The notes: generated from the sequence alone by a model not told the origin. A stretch of DNA of 8,580 bases from an uncultured Clostridiaceae bacterium (GCA_949948825.1 CATLIJ010000095.1:1-8580); one strand, 5' to 3'. Positions 1 to 7,073 are shown, counted from the first letter of the stretch. Numbers and translations: made by a program.

Positions 1-212
1 GGCTTTTAGCCGCCTGTATTACGGATAATAGTTCGATTCCAAGCTATCTGATCCGAAGTCTTCTCAGCGAGCTTCCTTTAAGCAACAAGGAGATGGCTGA
101 GGAGCTGGATGAAATGATTCAGAAAAGGAAGGGAAAAGCAGTAAACGGAATTTCCATACTGGAGCACTGGAGAGACGGGCTTTTAAGCGGAGTGCCGGTG
201 GAAAAGCTGTGA
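1..212 (+). CDS. 3' end of an unrecognised gene upstream of the MoxR ATPase (partial)
   Basis: An open frame entering from the left edge (first full codon at 3) ends at TGA 210-212. The visible 69 residues read as a helical tail that includes SYLIRSLLSELPLSNKEMAEEL and ends in LEHWRDGLLSGVPVEKL. There is no Cys cluster, transmembrane segment or recognisable catalytic motif. It lies on the same strand, 58 nt before the start of the ATPase, so it probably belongs to the same operon. Related MoxR/DUF5682/VWA loci often carry SWIM zinc-finger and DUF5691 genes at this position, and this could be the end of such a protein. That is a guess from gene order only; the fragment itself does not identify a family. 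Confidence 0.7.
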   Translation, partial: LLAACITDNSSIPSYLIRSLLSELPLSNKEMAEELDEMIQKRKGKAVNGISILEHWRDGLLSGVPVEKL

Positions 213-270
213 ACCTGCAATGAAGAAGGTCTGCAAGAGAAGATTGAAAGAAAGGGGAACAAGGATTATT

Positions 271-1356
271 ATGGAACAGGAGATGCAGCGGCTGCCAGCA
301 GAGCAGTTGTTTCAGAGGGAGATGGATGCGCTGATAGCCAATGAAACGTATCCCATACCTACCGGATGGCGGATGTCGCCCCGGTCTGTGCTTACCTATA
401 TCTGCGGAGGAAGATCAGGGGATGTGGAGATTACGCCCAAATATATTGGACATGAGCGTCTGGTGGAGATTGCGATTTCCACTCTGGTCACGGACCGGGC
501 TTTGCTGCTCATCGGGGAGCCGGGAACAGCAAAGTCCTGGCTGTCAGAGCATCTGACGGCAGCCATCAATGGAGATTCCACCAGAGTAATTCAGGGAACA
601 GCCGGAACCACGGAGGAGCAGATCCGGTATTCCTGGAACTATGCCATGCTCATTGCCAACGGACCTTCCAGGGAGGCTATGATTCCCAGTCCCATTTACC
701 GGGCCATGGAGCAGGGAATGATTGCCCGTGTGGAGGAGATTTCCCGGTGCGCCTCTGAGGTGCAGGACGCGCTGATTTCTATTTTGTCGGAAAAGCGGAT
801 TTCTGTGCCTGAGCTGGGGGTGGAGATTCCTGCAAGAAAGGGCTTTTCTGTCATTGCCACTGCCAATACCAGGGACAAAGGGGTGAATGACATGTCAGCG
901 GCCTTAAAGCGGCGGTTTAACATTGTGGTTCTGCCTTCCCCGGACAGCCTGGAGGCGGAGATGGAGATTGTGGAGACCCGGATTCGGCAGCTGGCGGGAA
1001 GCCTGGATTTGAATGCGCGTCTTCCTGAGGCAGAGGTGGTGAAAAAGGTATGCACCATTTTCCGGGAGCTTCGCGCTGGTGTGACTCTGGATGGGAAACA
1101 AAAGATTAAATCCACCTCCGGAGTGCTTTCCACAGCGGAGGCGATTTCTCTTCTTGCCAACAGCATGGCTCTGGCAGGAAGCTTTGGAGACGGACAGGTG
1201 ACGGACTCAGATCTGGCCGCAGGACTTCAGGGAGCTGTGGTCAAGGAGGACAGTAAAGACGGAAAGGTTTGGGAGGAGTATCTGGAAAATATTATGAAAA
1301 AGCGGGGCTCCAAGTGGCTGTCTCTGTATCAGGAGTGCAGGGAGCTGAACCGTTGA
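271..1356 (+). CDS. MoxR-family AAA+ ATPase
   Basis: This 361-residue protein is a cytoplasmic ATP-driven remodelling ATPase of the MoxR branch. Visible motifs are Walker A GEPGTAKS (82-89, Lys88), a Walker B-like IARVEEIS with Glu155-Glu156 where most AAA+ proteins have Asp-Glu, sensor 1 ATAN (Asn199), and a following ALKRRF (Arg214/Arg215) where an Arg finger is expected. A C-terminal helical lid covers the last ~120 residues. I chose ATG 271 because AAGG at 261-264, inside the purine-rich stretch 251-264, lies 6 nt upstream. The longer start at ATG 220 has no good ribosome binding site and would add a basic leader of 17 residues. The stop overlaps the start of the next gene (TGATG), which implies translational coupling. 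The paired VWA gene lies two genes downstream. MoxR ATPases usually act with a VWA partner to remodel or activate a client, and the client here is plausibly the intervening DUF5682 protein; that is inference. Confidence 0.93.
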   Translation: MEQEMQRLPAEQLFQREMDALIANETYPIPTGWRMSPRSVLTYICGGRSGDVEITPKYIGHERLVEIAISTLVTDRALLLIGEPGTAKSWLSEHLTAAINGDSTRVIQGTAGTTEEQIRYSWNYAMLIANGPSREAMIPSPIYRAMEQGMIARVEEISRCASEVQDALISILSEKRISVPELGVEIPARKGFSVIATANTRDKGVNDMSAALKRRFNIVVLPSPDSLEAEMEIVETRIRQLAGSLDLNARLPEAEVVKKVCTIFRELRAGVTLDGKQKIKSTSGVLSTAEAISLLANSMALAGSFGDGQVTDSDLAAGLQGAVVKEDSKDGKVWEEYLENIMKKRGSKWLSLYQECRELNR

Positions 1357-3830
1357 TGGAGGGCAGGGTGAAAGGGCAGGATAAGAAAAACAGCCGGAAA
1401 CAGGCAAAGGCTGCTCCCCATGTGTTTGGAATCCGCCATCTGTCCCCGGCAGGAGCTTATTATGTGAGAAAATTTCTGGACAGGACAGCTCCGGAGCTGG
1501 TGCTGATTGAGGGGCCGTCAGATTTTACGGAGCTTTTGGAGGAGCTTGGCAGAAAGGAAGTAAAACCGCCAGTGGCTGTGATGGCTTATACATCAGAGCT
1601 GCCCATCCAGACGGTTCTCTATCCTTTTGCTGTGTATTCTCCGGAGTATCAGGCTGTCTTGTGGGCAAAGGAGCATGACTGTGCCTGCCGGTTCTGCGAT
1701 TTGCCGTCAGAGGTGTTTCTTGGGCTGGAGAACCAGCGGCAGCTGCGGCAGCAGGAAAGGCTGATGGAGGAACTGGCGGAAAGCCGGGAGAATGGCGGTC
1801 AGGAGGGGAAGGAATCAGCGAAAGAGAATCCCATGGTTTATGTATACAGACGTCTGGATGAGCTTTCGGGAGATGGGGATCATGAGACCTTTTGGGAGCG
1901 GACCATGGAGCAGGCTATGGATGAGGACGCATATCAGAAAGGCGCCTGGGAGTTTGGACGCTCTCTGAGAGAGCTTTCTATGGAAATCATGGGAGAGAAA
2001 GAGACAGGGAAAGACAATCTGGAAAAAGATAAAGATCGGGATAGAGCGGCAGGAGCAGATAGCGGCGAGAGGAAAAATGGGGCTTGGGAGGAGGACGAGA
2101 ATGAGGAAAACCAGCTCCGGGAGGCTTATATGCGCCGGGAGATTGCCCGTGCTGTAAAAGAGGGGATTTCTCCAGACAAGATTGTTGTCATCACCGGAGC
2201 TTTTCATGTGGAGGGAATCTTAGAGGGTGGAAAGCCCATGACCGAGAAGGAGTTTAAGAAGCTTCCCAAAATGGAGATTCATAAGACATTAATGCCCTAT
2301 TCTTATTTCCGGCTTTCGGAGCGGGCCGGGTATGGAGCCGGGAACCAGGCGCCTGCTTATTATGAGTTTTTGTGGGACGGATTGTGTAAGGAAAAGCCGG
2401 ATTATGCAGCACGCCGGTATCTGGCTGCTCTTGCCGGATATCAGAGAGAGCATGGAAATATGGTTTCTTCCGCAGAGATTATTGAGGCAATGCGGCTGTC
2501 CTTTTCTCTGGCTGCTCTTCATGAAGGCAGGCTTCCTGCCCTGAGAGATCTGCGGGATGCGGCAGTGACCTGCATGGGGCATGGAAATTTTTCGGAGATT
2601 GCCCTGGCTGTGGCGGATACGGAGATTGGAACCTGTATTGGCAGCCTGCCGGAGGGCGTGAGCCAGACCTCCATCCAGTCGGATTTTTACCGGCGTCTAA
2701 AGGAGCTGCGTCTGGAAAAGTATAAGTCTGTGACCATGCAGGAGCTGTCTTTGGATTTGCGGGAAAAGCTGACCGTAAAATCAGAGAAGGCGGCATTTCT
2801 TGATTTGGAGCGGTCCTTTTTCCTTCATCGCCTGAAGGTGCTGAAAATCTCCTTTGCCGAGCCTGTGGCAGTGCGTCAGGAGCGGGCCACCTGGGCAGAG
2901 CAGTGGGCTCTGCGCTGGACGCCGGAGGCAGAGATTCAGATTGTGGAGGCTGTGTTAAAGGGAGATACTGTGGAGCAGGCGGCTTCCTTTGCCTTGCGGG
3001 AGCAGACAGAGGAGGCGGGAATTGCTCAGATTGCGGCTGTGATTGAGGAGGCTTGTAATTGCGGGATGCCTTCTTCCATGGAGTATGCAGTGACTGCATT
3101 GCAGGGGACAGCTGTGGAGGCTGTGGCCCTTGATGAGATTGCGGAGACAGCCAGACGGCTTTCCATGGTTTTGAGATACGGGGACATCCGCAGGTTGAAC
3201 CGGGAGCCCCTGATTCCCATTTTGTCACAGCTGTTTTTGAGAGCCTGTCTGATTTTGGTGGGAGAGTGCGTCTGTGATGACACTGCGGCCAAAGGGGTTG
3301 CCCAGGCGATTCTGACTCTTCATGAGGTGTCAGTGAACCATGATTTTCTGGATGGAAAACGTTTTCTTGGAGAGCTTCAGGAGATTGCCAGAAGGGATGA
3401 TTTAAACACCCGGCTGTCTGGTCTGGCAGCTGCCATTCTTCTGGAAATCGGGCAAATGGACAGTGAGGAATTGGGGCGTGAGGTTCAGAGGCGTCTCTCC
3501 AAGGGAATTCCGGCAGAACTGGGGGCAGGATGGTTTGAAGGCTTGTCCATGAAGAATCATTATGCCCTGATTGCACGTCTGACCTTGTGGGAAAAGCTAA
3601 ATGCGTATCTGGAGGAGCTGGAGGACGAGGAGTTTAAGCGGGCGCTCATCTTTTTGCGTCGGGCTTTTGCGGACTTTAATTCTGAGGAGAAGAACCAGAT
3701 TGCAGAGAATCTGGGAGAGATCTGGCAGGTGAATCCTTCTCAGGTGAGTGAGCTTTTAAACGGACCTGCTTTGGAAGAAGAGATTCCCCTTTTGTCCGGA
3801 CTGGATGATTTTGATTTTGGGGATATTTGA
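1356..3830 (+). CDS. DUF5682-type protein with TraB/TIKI-like motifs
   Basis: The 824-residue product has an N-terminal region beginning HVFGIRHLSPAGA (22-34), then ELVLIEGP (47-54) and VVITGAFHVEGIL near 277-289. The two GX2H motifs (Gly25-His28 and Gly281-His284) plus Glu52 match the pattern known for the TraB/TIKI/ChaN-like superfamily, some members of which are metalloproteases or esterases. The enzymatic role here is inferred. A highly charged, low-complexity insert lies at about 211-254, between the two motif-bearing halves. The remaining ~500 residues are mostly helical, without obvious catalytic motifs, and end in an acidic tail (LDDFDFGDI). ATG 1356 overlaps the ATPase stop and has GGGAG about 11 nt upstream. 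An in-frame start at 1269 would add 29 residues overlapping the ATPase gene and is less likely. Its position between MoxR and VWA genes suggests it is their shared partner. No signal peptide or membrane segment is seen, so it is probably cytoplasmic. Confidence 0.88.
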   Translation: MEGRVKGQDKKNSRKQAKAAPHVFGIRHLSPAGAYYVRKFLDRTAPELVLIEGPSDFTELLEELGRKEVKPPVAVMAYTSELPIQTVLYPFAVYSPEYQAVLWAKEHDCACRFCDLPSEVFLGLENQRQLRQQERLMEELAESRENGGQEGKESAKENPMVYVYRRLDELSGDGDHETFWERTMEQAMDEDAYQKGAWEFGRSLRELSMEIMGEKETGKDNLEKDKDRDRAAGADSGERKNGAWEEDENEENQLREAYMRREIARAVKEGISPDKIVVITGAFHVEGILEGGKPMTEKEFKKLPKMEIHKTLMPYSYFRLSERAGYGAGNQAPAYYEFLWDGLCKEKPDYAARRYLAALAGYQREHGNMVSSAEIIEAMRLSFSLAALHEGRLPALRDLRDAAVTCMGHGNFSEIALAVADTEIGTCIGSLPEGVSQTSIQSDFYRRLKELRLEKYKSVTMQELSLDLREKLTVKSEKAAFLDLERSFFLHRLKVLKISFAEPVAVRQERATWAEQWALRWTPEAEIQIVEAVLKGDTVEQAASFALREQTEEAGIAQIAAVIEEACNCGMPSSMEYAVTALQGTAVEAVALDEIAETARRLSMVLRYGDIRRLNREPLIPILSQLFLRACLILVGECVCDDTAAKGVAQAILTLHEVSVNHDFLDGKRFLGELQEIARRDDLNTRLSGLAAAILLEIGQMDSEELGREVQRRLSKGIPAELGAGWFEGLSMKNHYALIARLTLWEKLNAYLEELEDEEFKRALIFLRRAFADFNSEEKNQIAENLGEIWQVNPSQVSELLNGPALEEEIPLLSGLDDFDFGDI

Positions 3831-3843
3831 GGGAGGTTCATGG

Positions 3844-5028
3844 ATGGAGATAAAAGAGCAGATGAAGCGGTGGCGGCTGATTTTGGGGGAAGAGAGCCAG
3901 GGGCAGTTTGACTCTATGGAGGGCGGAGCAGATGCAGGGCTTTCTCAGGAACAGTGGCTGATGGACCAGGCCCTTGCTGCGATTTATAACAACAGCTCTG
4001 CCGGAGGCTTTGGGAATAAAGGGGCCGGGAAGGGACCATCCAATCCCAGGATTACCCAGTGGCTGGGAGATGTGAGGGCTCTGTTTGACAAGGAGCTGGT
4101 GAAGATTGTTCAGTCAGATGCCATGGAGCGGTGCGGCTTAAAGCAGCTGATTTTTGAGCCGGAGCTCTTGGAGCAGATGGAGCCGGACATGAATCTTGCC
4201 ACCACCATTTTGCTTTTAAAGGATCAGGTGCCAAAGCGGAGCAAGGACAGTGTGCGGGAGTTCATTGGAAAGATTGTGGAGGAAATCAATAAGCTGCTGG
4301 AAAGTGATATCCGGCGGGCTGTGACAGCAGCAGTCAACCGCCGTCAGCATTCACCCATTCCGTCGGCAGCAGCTCTTGATTTTCCCACTACCATTCGCCG
4401 GGGAATCAAAAATTATAACAGGGAGCTGAAACGGATTATTCCGGAGCATTACTATTTCTTTGACCGGACCACCCTTACGGCCTCCAGTAAATTTACTGTG
4501 ATTCTGGATGTGGACCAGAGCGGCTCCATGGGGGAATCGGTCATCTATTCCTCCATCATAAGCTGTATTTTGGCAAGTATGGCTGCCATTCAAACCAGGA
4601 TTGTGGCTTTTGATACTCAGGTGGTGGATCTGACGGAAAAGTGTGAGGACCCGGTAGACCTGCTTTTTGGATTTCAGCTGGGCGGCGGGACGGATATTAA
4701 TAAATCCATTGGTTACTGCCAGCAGTTTGTGGAGAATCCAAAAAAGACCCTGTTCTTTTTGATCAGTGACCTGATGGAAGGGGGCAATCGGGCCGGAATG
4801 CTAAGACGGCTGGAGGAGATGAAGGAGTCAGGAGTTACTGTGGTATGCCTTTTGGCTATTGCAGATGGGGGAAAGCCTTATTATGATGCTCAGATGGCTC
4901 AGAGAATCGCTTCTGTGGGGATTCCCTGCTTTGCCTGTAATCCTCAAAAGCTGCCCCTTTTGCTGGAAAGGGCGCTGAAAGGGCTGGATCTGGCAGGATT
5001 TCAGAAGGAATTTGAGGAAAAGAAGTGA
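3844..5028 (+). CDS. VWA-domain (MIDAS) protein, MoxR partner
   Basis: This 394-residue protein has a helical N-terminal half that starts with a MKRWRLILG-type segment, as in VWA proteins of MoxR operons. A C-terminal von Willebrand factor A domain covers about 218-385. The metal-ion-dependent adhesion site looks complete: DQSGS (Asp224, Ser226, Ser228), Thr283 in GGGTDI and Asp309 in LISDLMEGG. It should therefore bind a divalent metal and contact a partner through it. ATG 3844 is chosen because GGGAGG at 3831-3836 lies 7 nt upstream; an alternative in-frame ATG at 3805 lies inside the previous gene. Only 13 nt separate it from the DUF5682 gene. The final codons (QKEFEEKK) are themselves the first unit of an 18-bp tandem repeat that continues past the stop. 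The role is inferred as adaptor or substrate recruiter for the MoxR ATPase. Confidence 0.93.
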   Translation: MEIKEQMKRWRLILGEESQGQFDSMEGGADAGLSQEQWLMDQALAAIYNNSSAGGFGNKGAGKGPSNPRITQWLGDVRALFDKELVKIVQSDAMERCGLKQLIFEPELLEQMEPDMNLATTILLLKDQVPKRSKDSVREFIGKIVEEINKLLESDIRRAVTAAVNRRQHSPIPSAAALDFPTTIRRGIKNYNRELKRIIPEHYYFFDRTTLTASSKFTVILDVDQSGSMGESVIYSSIISCILASMAAIQTRIVAFDTQVVDLTEKCEDPVDLLFGFQLGGGTDINKSIGYCQQFVENPKKTLFFLISDLMEGGNRAGMLRRLEEMKESGVTVVCLLAIADGGKPYYDAQMAQRIASVGIPCFACNPQKLPLLLERALKGLDLAGFQKEFEEKK

Positions 5029-5092
5029 TTAGGGCAGAAGAAGCGATTTGGATAAAAGAAGTGATTTGGACAAAAGGGGTGATTTGGATAGG
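5003..5092 (+). repeat. Five degenerate 18-bp tandem repeats across the VWA stop codon
   Basis: Units begin at 5003, 5021, 5039, 5057 and 5075, each exactly 18 nt. The best-conserved units are AGAAGCGATTTGGATAAA (5039) and AGAAGTGATTTGGACAAA (5057), which match at 16 of 18 positions. The first unit matches the 5057 unit at 13 of 18, the second at 15 and the last at 13. The first unit is coding (it spans the end of the VWA protein) and the second contains the TGA stop at 5026-5028. The array therefore looks like expansion of the gene's own 3' end. Nothing indicates a regulatory function. Confidence 0.8.
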
Positions 5093-5114
5093 GAAAAGTT
5101 TCTTCTTTTGGCTA

Positions 5115-5147
5115 TCTAGTTTACATAAAATAATTATGTAAACTAGA
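5115..5147. repeat. 33-nt perfect palindrome
   Basis: TCTAGTTTACATAA (5115-5128) and its exact complement TTATGTAAACTAGA (5134-5147) flank a 5-nt AATAA spacer. The arms are AT-rich and no T-run follows on either strand, so it is a poor intrinsic terminator. It fits better as a protein-binding dyad or as the end or target of a recombination or insertion event. It sits just where the composition changes from the GC-richer operon to the AT-rich minus-strand block. Confidence 0.8.
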
Positions 5148-5196
5148 CAGATATAAGCCGGATGATTAATGTCATTAAGATAATCATTTCTATGAC

Positions 5197-5244
5197 AAAA
5201 AAAAAAGCCCACCTGCAATATACAAAACAAGCAGGTGGTTTTTT
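5197..5244. terminator. Bidirectional intrinsic terminator
   Basis: An 8-bp perfect stem, CCACCTGC (5209-5216) with GCAGGTGG (5231-5238), closes a 14-nt loop. On the + strand it is followed at once by six T (5239-5244). On the minus strand it is followed, after two bases, by ten T (the A-run 5197-5206). It lies between convergent transcription units and can end both the MoxR/DUF5682/VWA operon and the TraX gene, whose stop is 27 nt away. Confidence 0.88.
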
Positions 5245-5270
5245 CATGTTTTTATGGATTTTAGCCTTTG

Positions 5271-6017
5271 CTAAAACAATAAACTGATATCTCCATAAAT
5301 ACAGATGCGAAGCATTCCAATGAAAATCAAATGAATTGGATAATATAGATAAAAAAACCACTTCATCCATTTTGCCTTCCCTTTTTCGCCATTGTATAGC
5401 TTTAACACAGGATAGACCAACAAAACACCAATCTGTACCAAAGCATAAACTTTACTCACAAAAAAGAACGATACCACTGCATATATTGCGACATACAAAA
5501 GCATTTCTTTCATCTGTGCCTTTAAGTTTCCCCTTTTCTTATACATTTCCACTATTGCAAGTACTGCTATGCAGCTCCAATCCGCTGGAAAAGCACTCCA
5601 AACCAATGCAAAGATAAGAATATTCTTTACCCAATTCTTCATTGGCAGATCATTATCCTGCATCCACAGAATCAAAACCGCAATAAAGAGCGGATACATA
5701 ACACTTGTCTGATTAAAAATTCCCGTACTGAACAGAATTGGATCAATTCCGAATGCAAAACAATAGGCAAAATGTGAAATTACAGCAAACATTCCCACTC
5801 GCAGCATATACTTTTTTGCATCATGCGTGTAATAATATCCTTCACACACGAAAAACCACATAATCGGGGCTGTTAAACGCCCAACAATATGTAATGCCAT
5901 TGCTCCCGGTTCAGCTGGAAAACCGGGATAAATCAAATCACATATATGGTCTGTTGTCATGGCAATAATTGCAATCAGTTTTACATGATTTGCATTCAAT
6001 CGTAGTTGCGGTTTCAC
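5271..6017 (-). CDS. traX: TraX-family integral membrane protein
   Basis: The 248-residue product is strongly hydrophobic, with about seven or eight predicted membrane-spanning segments. It shows the TraX hallmarks: an N-terminal VKLIAIIAMTTDHI segment (Asp23-His24), the GRLTAPIMWFFVCEGYYYTH block (46-65, Glu59) and a C-terminal FYLYYPIHLIFIGMLR. TraX of the F plasmid is linked to N-acetylation of pilin, but chromosomal TraX homologues in Bacillota occur without F-type pili. An acyltransferase-like membrane role is only a family-level inference. The start is GTG at 6017: AGGAGG at 6024-6029 lies 6 nt upstream, and the conserved region begins soon after. An in-frame start further upstream (6059) lacks a comparable site. 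The gene ends just before a bidirectional terminator, and a promoter-like element sits at 6061-6111. Its AT-rich composition differs from the flanking + strand genes. Confidence 0.9.
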   Translation of the reverse strand: MKPQLRLNANHVKLIAIIAMTTDHICDLIYPGFPAEPGAMALHIVGRLTAPIMWFFVCEGYYYTHDAKKYMLRVGMFAVISHFAYCFAFGIDPILFSTGIFNQTSVMYPLFIAVLILWMQDNDLPMKNWVKNILIFALVWSAFPADWSCIAVLAIVEMYKKRGNLKAQMKEMLLYVAIYAVVSFFFVSKVYALVQIGVLLVYPVLKLYNGEKGKAKWMKWFFYLYYPIHLIFIGMLRICIYGDISLLF

Positions 6018-6060
6018 ATTGCTCCTCCTGCCAATTTCCCGAATTATTCTTACAAACACC

Positions 6061-6111
6061 GATTTGTATATAACTATACCATAGCTTGTATAATTCCAAA
6101 AGCAGAATATT
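6061..6111 (-). promoter_or_regulatory. Promoter/operator element upstream of TraX (copy 1)
   Basis: Read on the minus strand, this holds an extended -10 TGGTATAGT (hexamer complement of 6073-6078) and a -35-like TTGGAA (complement of 6094-6099) with a short 15-nt spacer. The -10 overlaps a small palindrome, GTATA-N4-TATAC, at 6066-6079. The element matches the one upstream of the methyltransferase at 45 of 51 aligned positions with one gap. Conservation between two otherwise unrelated intergenic regions supports a functional promoter. Confidence 0.65.
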
Positions 6112-6176
6112 TATTTTTGTATATCATTGACGTTTAAGTATAGCCCATAAAATATTTTTTTCAAGATCAATAACTC

Positions 6177-6884
6177 TTATTTTATTGCAACATAGATTCC
6201 AATAAAACAAGTATATGGTTTGATGATTGCTTCAAAGTATTTTTTATCGCTGTCAGCATATTCGTGATTCGTAGCAAACCACTCGTTCCAGGCAATGTTA
6301 AAGCAATCCATCTCCCATACTTTTATAGTCTCAATTCTGTCACTGTTTCCGATTATCTTTTTCCATTGACTTATGCTCTTGAACATATAGGCTTCATCAC
6401 CAAGCCACTGGGAGAGCAATTCTTCCGAACGACCGCTGTATTGGTTTTTAATACCAGGAATGCCAATCAATACCACGGACTTATTTTTAAGAAACGGCAA
6501 AATCTTATTTTCAAAAAAGTTGCTTTTCCCTGCAAAGTAGTGATAAGAGTCTATGCTGACCAATGCGTCAAATCGCTTTTGGCCAAAACTTAATTCGTTT
6601 GCATCCTCATGGATAGGAATAATTTGTTCTCCAACACCCCATTGTTCAAAACGCTTTGCGTTGTCCTCTGCACGAATCCAAAGGTCATTCGCATAGACCT
6701 TTGCACCTGTTTCTTTTGCAATGATAAGGCTTGTTAAACCTGTCCCGCACCCCAGATCAAGAACTTCATCTTTTTCGGTAAGGTGTAAAGGATACTTTGT
6801 GAATAATTCTTCTAAAATCCTTGCACTATTGGGCCCCATCATTGTCTTTGCAGAAAAATACATTGAATAATCGCTGCTGTTCAT
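6177..6884 (-). CDS. Class I SAM-dependent methyltransferase
   Basis: This 235-residue soluble protein has the Rossmann-like SAM-binding core. Motif I is VLDLGCGTG (41-49), the acidic residue after strand 2 is in VYANDLW (Asp67), and FDALVSIDSYHYF is the motif IV region. The N-terminal MMGPNSARILEELF segment is typical of a Bacillota small-molecule methyltransferase group that is often labelled generically or as similar to cyclopropane-fatty-acid synthase. The substrate cannot be told from sequence. The start is ATG 6884, with GAGAGG (6892-6897) 7 nt upstream; a TTG at 6899 in the same frame is less likely. The gene is co-oriented with TraX, 159 nt upstream of it, but each has its own promoter-like element, so they may be separate transcripts under common control. 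Composition is AT-rich like TraX and unlike the flanking genes. Confidence 0.9.
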   Translation of the reverse strand: MNSSDYSMYFSAKTMMGPNSARILEELFTKYPLHLTEKDEVLDLGCGTGLTSLIIAKETGAKVYANDLWIRAEDNAKRFEQWGVGEQIIPIHEDANELSFGQKRFDALVSIDSYHYFAGKSNFFENKILPFLKNKSVVLIGIPGIKNQYSGRSEELLSQWLGDEAYMFKSISQWKKIIGNSDRIETIKVWEMDCFNIAWNEWFATNHEYADSDKKYFEAIIKPYTCFIGIYVAIK

Positions 6885-6910
6885 ACATTTACCTCTCAAA
6901 TTTCAATTCT

Positions 6911-6960
6911 GATTTGTATATAATATACCATAGTTTTTACAATTCCAAAACCAAAATATT
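6911..6960 (-). promoter_or_regulatory. Promoter/operator element upstream of the methyltransferase (copy 2)
   Basis: The minus strand shows an extended -10 TGGTATATT (hexamer complement of 6922-6927), a -35-like TTGGAA (complement of 6943-6948) at 15 nt spacing, and a dyad GTATA-TTA-TATAC at 6916-6928 overlapping the -10. It lies 26 nt upstream of the methyltransferase ATG and is the near-duplicate of the TraX element. The dyad over the -10 would suit a repressor, which is inference. Confidence 0.65.
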
Positions 6961-6994
6961 GATTCATTGTATTCAGAAAATCTCAGTTTTTCAT

Positions 6995-7020
6995 AGATTT
7001 CCCGCCTCGTGAACTGTAAC
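6995..7020 (+). repeat. 26-bp dispersed element, copy upstream of the glycosyltransferase
   Basis: Starts AGATTTCCCGCC and ends CGTGAACTGTAAC. It matches 8258-8283 at 21 of 26 positions without gaps. It lies in the 222-nt intergenic region 6885-7106, ahead of a candidate promoter. No inverted partner is visible nearby, unlike the 8258 copy. Confidence 0.6.
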
Positions 7021-7045
7021 GGCAATTTCCCTGCTGGATTGTATA

Positions 7046-7073
7046 TGGACAATTACAGGAATCCAATCATAAT
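7046..7073 (+). promoter_or_regulatory. Candidate promoter of the glycosyltransferase
   Basis: TGGACA (7046-7051) and CATAAT (7068-7073) are separated by 16 nt and lie 33 nt before the start codon. Each hexamer differs from consensus at one position. No other good candidate is seen between 6975 and 7106. Confidence 0.45.

Noticed and set aside
220..270. Upstream in-frame ATG (220) for the MoxR ATPase
   Set aside because: It has no convincing ribosome binding site, and the added residues are basic and outside the conserved region; ATG 271 has a well-placed purine-rich site.
696..1166. 156-codon minus-strand open frame inside the MoxR gene
   Set aside because: Antisense shadow of the conserved ATPase core with no ribosome binding site or domain.
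2479..3576. 365-codon open frame on the minus strand inside the DUF5682 gene
   Set aside because: It is Pro/Ser/Gln-rich, has no recognisable motif and is fully antisense to a gene with clear family features; a composition artefact.
5143..5246. Small hydrophobic minus-strand peptide (34 codons, starting MKKPPACFVY) resembling a type I toxin
   Set aside because: Its first third is simply the translated terminator hairpin, and no ribosome binding site precedes the ATG. A toxin reading is not supported.
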